A DNA stretch of 64,000 nucleotides. Origin: Flavobacteriales bacterium. Lineage in GTDB: Bacteria > Bacteroidota > Bacteroidia > Flavobacteriales_F > PHOS-HE28. Under the pieces are notes generated by a model. It searched no databases. It was given only the letters and a program-made list of their open reading frames with translations, and had not been told where the DNA came from. Shown here one piece after another: positions 59,706 through 64,000 of the stretch. The stretch lies in contig JADJXH010000003.1 in the NCBI GenBank assembly GCA_016715895.1, positions 868,001-932,000 of the forward strand, given 5' to 3'. A program made the position numbers and the translations under genes. How positions within the stretch are numbered: position 1 is the stretch's first letter; each line of letters begins with the position of its first letter.

Positions 59706-60740
59706 ATGGAGTTCGGCCTCTACACCTTCGTCGATCACACGCCCGATCCGGTGACGGGCGAGCGCATCAGCGCGCAGGAGCGGCACAGCCACCTGCTGGA
59801 GGAGGCCGAACTGGCGGACCGGCTGGGGCTGGACGTGTTCGCCATCGGGGAGCACCACCGCGAGGACTTCATCGCCAGCGCCCCCGCCGTGCTGCTCGCC
59901 GCCATCGCCGCGCGCACCACCCGCATCCGGCTGGGCAGCGCCGTCACCGTGCTCAGCAGCGAGGACCCCGTGCGGGTGTACCAGCAGTACGCCACGCTCG
60001 ACCTGCTGAGCGGCGGACGGGCGGAGGTCATGGCCGGGCGCGGCTCCTTCACGGAGTCCTTCCCGCTCTTCGGGTACGACCTGGCCGACTACGACACGCT
60101 CTTCAGCGAAAAGCTGGCCATGCTGCTGGAGGTGCGCAAGAGCGAGCGGCTCTCGTGGAAGGGACGGCACACGCCGACCATCGCGGACCGGGGGGTGTAC
60201 CCGCGCGCCGTGCAGGAGCCGCTGCCCGTGTGGGTGGCCGTGGGCGGCACGCCGGAGAGCGCGGTGCGGGCGGCCGCGCTGGGTCTGCCCATGACGCTGG
60301 CCATCATCGGCGGCGACCCCGCGCGCTTCAAGCCCTTCACCGACCTGTACCGCAAGGCCTGGCAACAGGCCGGGCACCCGATGGAGCGCTTCCAGCTGGG
60401 CATCGGCTCGCATGGCTTCATCGCGGACAGCTTCGAGGAGGCCGCCGAGCTCACCTGGCCGCGCTACGCCATGCAGATGGGCCGCATCGGTCGCGAGCGC
60501 GGCTGGGGCCCGGTGGGCCGTCCGCAGTTCGACTTCGAGGTGTCGCCGCAGGGGGCCATGCTGCTCGGCGACCCCGAGACCGTGGCCCGCAAGATCGTCC
60601 GTGAGCATGCGCTCTTCGGCTTCACCCGATTCAGCCTGCAGTTCAGCGTGGGCAGCATGCCGCACGACAAGCTGCTCCGATGCATCGAGCTCTACGCCAC
60701 CGAGGTGGTGCCGCGCGTGAAGGCCGCGGTGGGGGCGTGA
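59706..60740 (+). CDS. LLM-class flavin-dependent oxidoreductase
   Basis: The 344-residue TIM-barrel monooxygenase has FGLYTFVDHTPDP at the start, IGEHHREDFIASAPAVLLAAIAARTTRIRLGSAVTVLSSEDPVRVYQQYATLDLLSGGRAEVMAGRGSFTESFPLFG and VWVAVGGTPESAVRAA. This is the luciferase-like family that uses FMNH2 or F420; the substrate is unknown. Box CATCTTTG (59692-59699) lies 6 bases before the start. Confidence 0.92.
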   Translation: MEFGLYTFVDHTPDPVTGERISAQERHSHLLEEAELADRLGLDVFAIGEHHREDFIASAPAVLLAAIAARTTRIRLGSAVTVLSSEDPVRVYQQYATLDLLSGGRAEVMAGRGSFTESFPLFGYDLADYDTLFSEKLAMLLEVRKSERLSWKGRHTPTIADRGVYPRAVQEPLPVWVAVGGTPESAVRAAALGLPMTLAIIGGDPARFKPFTDLYRKAWQQAGHPMERFQLGIGSHGFIADSFEEAAELTWPRYAMQMGRIGRERGWGPVGRPQFDFEVSPQGAMLLGDPETVARKIVREHALFGFTRFSLQFSVGSMPHDKLLRCIELYATEVVPRVKAAVGA

Positions 60741-60802
60741 CCCGTGGCGCTCCCTCCATCGACCCGCGCGGGATGCGCACCTTTAGGCACTGGCCCACAG
60801 CA

Positions 60803-62428
60803 ATGCCCATGCGGCGGACCATATCCCGAAGGGCCCTTCCGGTGCTGGTGGTGCTCGCTGCCCTCGCCGGAGGCTACGCTCTGCGCCATACCCTGGCGCG
60901 CAAAGCGCTGGTGGCGGTGGCCGCCCAGGCCGGTGGTGAACGCTATGCCGTGGCGCTCGGAACGGTGGACCTCGACCCCTTCCGGGGGCGTATCCGCATC
61001 GCCGATCTCCGCATCACGCCGCGTGCGGCGGCCCATGCGGACGGGTCGCCGACGTTCACGGTGCAGGCACGAACGATCGATCTGTCCAAGGTGGACCTCT
61101 TCGCCCTGCTGTGGGACAGGCACCTCATGGTGGGCCACATGGTCATTGATGCACCCGAGGTGACCCATGTCTATGAAACGAGGCGCGGCGACCGCACTTC
61201 ACGGGCCCGGGACACCGACACCGTGCAGTTGCCCATGGGCGTGGAGTTCCTCCATGTGGACACGCTGCGGATCACCCACGCACGAGGGAGCACACACGAT
61301 CGGAGCGGGGTGAACCCGCATGCCTCGGTGGCTGACCTGGACATCCTGCTCACCGGCCTCCTCATGGCGCAGCGCACCGGGGACCGCCCGTGGGTGCGCC
61401 TGGTCTCGGGCGATCTCTCACTCCGCGGGGCGGATGCGCGGGTGGATCCGTTCTACACCGCGCACATCGACTCGCTCCATGTCCGTGTACCGGAGAACAC
61501 CGCGCGGGTCCTGGGATTCCGCTTCACCCCTGACGTGCGCCCGGACCACTACCGCACCGCGAAGGAGGCACCGATGGAACTCTACACGGTGCATGCGGAC
61601 AGCATCCTGCTGGACGGGTTCGACCTCACCGCGCGGTTGGAGAGCGGGGCCCTCCTGGCGGAGGTCTTCACCATCGCCGGGTTGCGGGTGGACATTCACC
61701 GGGACAAGTCGGTGCCCTACACGGAAGAGCGGTCAAGGGCTCCGCTGCCGGCCGAGCGGGTGCGCCGGTGGCGCGTACCCGTGGCCATGGAACAGGTGCA
61801 CATCCGGGGCGGTCGCATCACCTACCACGAGCGGCTTGCACGCGGCGAACCGTTCGGCTCGGTGACCCTCGCCCAGGTGGACGCTGCGATGTCCGGGCTG
61901 ACGAACATGCGACCGGACAGCAGCACCGAGCTGCACCTCACCGGCCACCTTCGGCTCTGGGACAAGGCACCGGCGCAGGTGGACATCCACCAGTCGCACT
62001 CGGCGCAGGGAGCGCGGATCGAGGGGCGGGTCCACCTGAAGAACCTCCAGGCGCGGGAGCTGAACCACATCACCGATGAACTGGTGCGGATACAGGCCAC
62101 GGAAGGATCGATCCATTCGGTGGACCTGCACATGGAGGGCGACGACCGGTCCGCGCAGGGCACGGTGCACATGCACTACGAAGGCCTGAAGCTGAAGGTG
62201 GAACCGGCCCGGCCCCACGCCGGACTGCTCTCCCTGCTCGCCAACGCGGTCATCCACAGCTCCAATGTCCCGGGCGACAGGCGCTACCGCGTTGGGCGGT
62301 CGTTCGTGGACCGCAGGCAGGAGACCTCCGTGTTCAACTACCTCTGGCTCAGCCTACGTGAAGGCATGCTGGACGTCCTGCTGCCTGACCCGGTGCTCGA
62401 ACGGCTCCACACGCACCAGGCCCGCTGA
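60803..62428 (+). CDS. AsmA/DUF748-like membrane-anchored protein
   Basis: The 541-residue protein has one N-terminal membrane segment (RRALPVLVVLAALAGGYALRHTLARKALV). A long beta-rich periplasmic region resembles AsmA-like groove proteins: YAVALGTVDLDPFRGRIRIADLRITPRA, MVIDAPEVTHVYETRR and GRITYHERLARGEPFGSVTLAQVDAAMSGLTN. Proteins of this group are linked to lipid transfer to the outer membrane. The start at 60803 is preceded by CACCTTTAGG; 60809 is an alternative. Confidence 0.75.
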   Translation: MPMRRTISRRALPVLVVLAALAGGYALRHTLARKALVAVAAQAGGERYAVALGTVDLDPFRGRIRIADLRITPRAAAHADGSPTFTVQARTIDLSKVDLFALLWDRHLMVGHMVIDAPEVTHVYETRRGDRTSRARDTDTVQLPMGVEFLHVDTLRITHARGSTHDRSGVNPHASVADLDILLTGLLMAQRTGDRPWVRLVSGDLSLRGADARVDPFYTAHIDSLHVRVPENTARVLGFRFTPDVRPDHYRTAKEAPMELYTVHADSILLDGFDLTARLESGALLAEVFTIAGLRVDIHRDKSVPYTEERSRAPLPAERVRRWRVPVAMEQVHIRGGRITYHERLARGEPFGSVTLAQVDAAMSGLTNMRPDSSTELHLTGHLRLWDKAPAQVDIHQSHSAQGARIEGRVHLKNLQARELNHITDELVRIQATEGSIHSVDLHMEGDDRSAQGTVHMHYEGLKLKVEPARPHAGLLSLLANAVIHSSNVPGDRRYRVGRSFVDRRQETSVFNYLWLSLREGMLDVLLPDPVLERLHTHQAR

Positions 62429-62494
62429 GGGACGCGGCGATGGACCCGCGCTCGGTGGTCACTCCTCCGGTCGGTGACAGCACCGAAGCCAGGC

Positions 62495-63808
62495 TCAGTA
62501 CCGCAGGAAGGCCCTCCGCTGCACAGCCCCGGCCCGGCGCACCTCGGCCACGTACGCACCAACTCCCAACCCGTCCAGGGGAACGATCGCCCGATCGCGG
62601 GTCGTGACCCTGCGCACCACCCGGCCCTGGGCGTCCAGCACGCGCACCTCGGCCGGACCGCCCACCTCGATGGTCACCACATCGTGCGCCGGGTTCGGGA
62701 ACAGGGTGAACCCCACCGCGTTCTCCTCCTCCACCGCTGTGATCACCCCATTGCTGCGCAGGGGACGGATCTGGCCCATGGCGTACCCGTGGGCGACGTC
62801 GAAGAACCGGACATCGTAGAGCCTGCGCGCCGAGTTGAGCCCGGCCGTGCTGTAGTTCAGGTCCCAGGTGGCGCCGCCGTCATCGCTGAACAGGACGTAG
62901 CCCTCCGTGCCATCGCTGCGGTAGCCGGTGATGAACCCCACCCCGTCGGACCTGAACGTGGCTCCGGTGAGGAGTTCGCCGGTCGTGTGGTTGTTCACGG
63001 CCGGCGACCAGGTGCTGCCTCCATCGGTGGTGCGCAGGATGAGCCCATCGTTGCGCGTGGTCACGCCGTTGAGCGTCGAACTGAACGCCACGGCGCTGAA
63101 TCCGGCGGTGGCATCGGCATGCACCTGAGCCCAGCTGAGGCCTCCATCCGTGGTGCGGTAGATGGCCCCGCTGTCGGGCAGAAGCACGCCGTTGTTCACC
63201 AGCCTGCGATAGCCACCGGTGACCGCGAAGCCGAGCAGGTCGTTCACGAAGTGAAGGCGCGACACGGGCTGGCCCGGCAGCACCGCGATGTTGGACCAGG
63301 TCGATCCGCTGTCGGTGCTCATGTCGATGATGCCATTGCCCAAGGCATCGCCCCCTCCGGTGAAGGCCACCAGATCATCGCGCATGCGGATGGCCCGGTA
63401 GTAGCGGCCCACGCCGGTGCGCACACTGTCGAACCCGAGCGGAAAGGCCGGGAACGAAGAGGACCGCACCACGATGCTGCGGTTGTAGAGCTCATGCCCC
63501 GCGGCCATGTACAGCGGGCGTCCACCGGTGAGCTTCACGTCGATGTCCTCCAGGTTGGTGGACGGCTCGTACCAGAGGTAGAAGCCACCGGATTGCGCAC
63601 CGTTGGTGGTGAGGATGAGGCCTCCTTCGGTCGCGGAAGGGCTCGGTCCGGGGTTGTTGGCCCCGTACACGAACAGGCCGCTGTCCACGGTGTGGAAGGC
63701 GCAGGCCTGGAAGTGGATGGATGACGAGAACATGCCGGACGGCACCCATTGGGCGCTGAGCACGACCGGGACGGTGAACTGGAGGAGGACGAAAAGGGTG
63801 TTCCGCAT
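62495..63808 (-). CDS. secreted BNR/Asp-box propeller protein with T9SS type A sorting domain
   Basis: The 437-residue protein has a signal peptide (VPVVLSAQ) and repeated Asp-box motifs (YRTTDGGLSW, LRTTDGGSTW, FSDDGGATW), the mark of sialidase-like or YCF48-type propellers. It ends VGFTLFPNPAHDVVTIEVGGPAEVRVLDAQGRVVRRV...YVAEVRRAGAVQRRAFLRY, a type A sorting domain. Enzymatic activity cannot be claimed. The start at 63808 is chosen for the signal. Confidence 0.87.
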   Translation of the reverse strand: MRNTLFVLLQFTVPVVLSAQWVPSGMFSSSIHFQACAFHTVDSGLFVYGANNPGPSPSATEGGLILTTNGAQSGGFYLWYEPSTNLEDIDVKLTGGRPLYMAAGHELYNRSIVVRSSSFPAFPLGFDSVRTGVGRYYRAIRMRDDLVAFTGGGDALGNGIIDMSTDSGSTWSNIAVLPGQPVSRLHFVNDLLGFAVTGGYRRLVNNGVLLPDSGAIYRTTDGGLSWAQVHADATAGFSAVAFSSTLNGVTTRNDGLILRTTDGGSTWSPAVNNHTTGELLTGATFRSDGVGFITGYRSDGTEGYVLFSDDGGATWDLNYSTAGLNSARRLYDVRFFDVAHGYAMGQIRPLRSNGVITAVEEENAVGFTLFPNPAHDVVTIEVGGPAEVRVLDAQGRVVRRVTTRDRAIVPLDGLGVGAYVAEVRRAGAVQRRAFLRY

Positions 63809-63919
63809 GGATGAGCGTGTGGTCGTGGTTGGACAGCAGGCAACGAAGGAACGCTGCCCGGGCCGGTGCTGAACAGTCGCCTGCCCGCGCTGGTTCGCCG
63901 GATCGGCGAACTTGCGACC

Positions 63920-64000
63920 ATGGATGCCGCCACGGCCCGCGACCGGCTGCTCGCCCTGCCCGGGGTCACCGAGCACGACCACTTCGGGCGGCCCGCCTAC
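63920..64000 (+). CDS. YjbR/MmcQ-like protein, N-terminal fragment
   Basis: The 27 visible codons read MDAATARDRLLALPGVTEHDHFGRPAY, which fits the start of the MmcQ/YjbR (DUF419) DNA-binding-like family (LPG...H-HFG-PAF). The window ends within the gene. Function is uncharacterised. Confidence 0.6.
   Translation, partial: MDAATARDRLLALPGVTEHDHFGRPAY

Overview
The window looks like a chromosomal segment of a high-G+C member of the Bacteroidota, most likely the Flavobacteriales. The reasons are: several secreted proteins with type IX secretion (T9SS) C-terminal sorting domains, one of them of the gliding-motility (type B) kind; a clade II, Sec-type nitrous-oxide reductase cluster; a DUF6728-type small membrane protein; WbqC and MiaA neighbours typical of the phylum; and start codons preceded, usually within 5-25 bases, by the Bacteroidota -7 element (TAnnTTTG and close variants). 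Base composition is roughly two-thirds G+C by eye, except for an island near 45.6-48.1 kb that falls to about half.

Layout. 1-404: 5' end of a B12-dependent ribonucleotide reductase. 0.6-7.6 kb: a leftward nos operon (cytochrome c lipoprotein, nosZ, a NosB-like membrane protein, nosL, nosD, nosF, nosY, then a fasciclin lipoprotein), bounded at both ends by matching operator-like palindromes and faced by a divergent His-rich membrane protein. 8.9-19.2 kb: housekeeping and metabolism (cca, a PETase-motif secreted hydrolase, miaA, an iron(III) ABC transporter without its ATPase, DinB, uvrB). 19.3-29.1 kb: two tandem T9SS trypsin-like peptidases, a SanA-like protein, a VWA-like membrane protein, fabG and another T9SS protein. 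29.2-35.4 kb: sucD, an MFS exporter, NDH-2, mnmE and an NlpE-like lipoprotein.

35.5-40.3 kb is unusual. wbqC carries an in-frame palindromic insertion. Two successive genes (wbqC and a haloalkane-dehalogenase-like hydrolase) are each followed by an unrelated gene and then by a duplicated fragment of their own 3' end. 40.4-45.6 kb: an outer-membrane barrel, a T9SS type B protein, a cyclase-family lipoprotein and an acyl-CoA carboxylase beta subunit. 45.6-49.1 kb is a mobile-element island: an IS110-family transposase with a structured leader, a lower-G+C HNH-nuclease gene, and a REP-associated tyrosine transposase (RAYT) whose own reading frame contains two inverted GTAG-plus-palindrome REP units and a tandem array of the same palindrome.

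49.2-64 kb: a cold-shock gene with a folded leader, a Fic AMP-transferase with an operator-like promoter, many small single-domain enzymes (DUF1801, YdeI, VOC, DUF2461, cupin, PhnA, DinB, CvfB, RidA, methyltransferase, flavin monooxygenase), an AsmA-like protein, a T9SS beta-propeller protein and the start of a YjbR/MmcQ gene. No rRNA, tRNA or CRISPR array was recognised.
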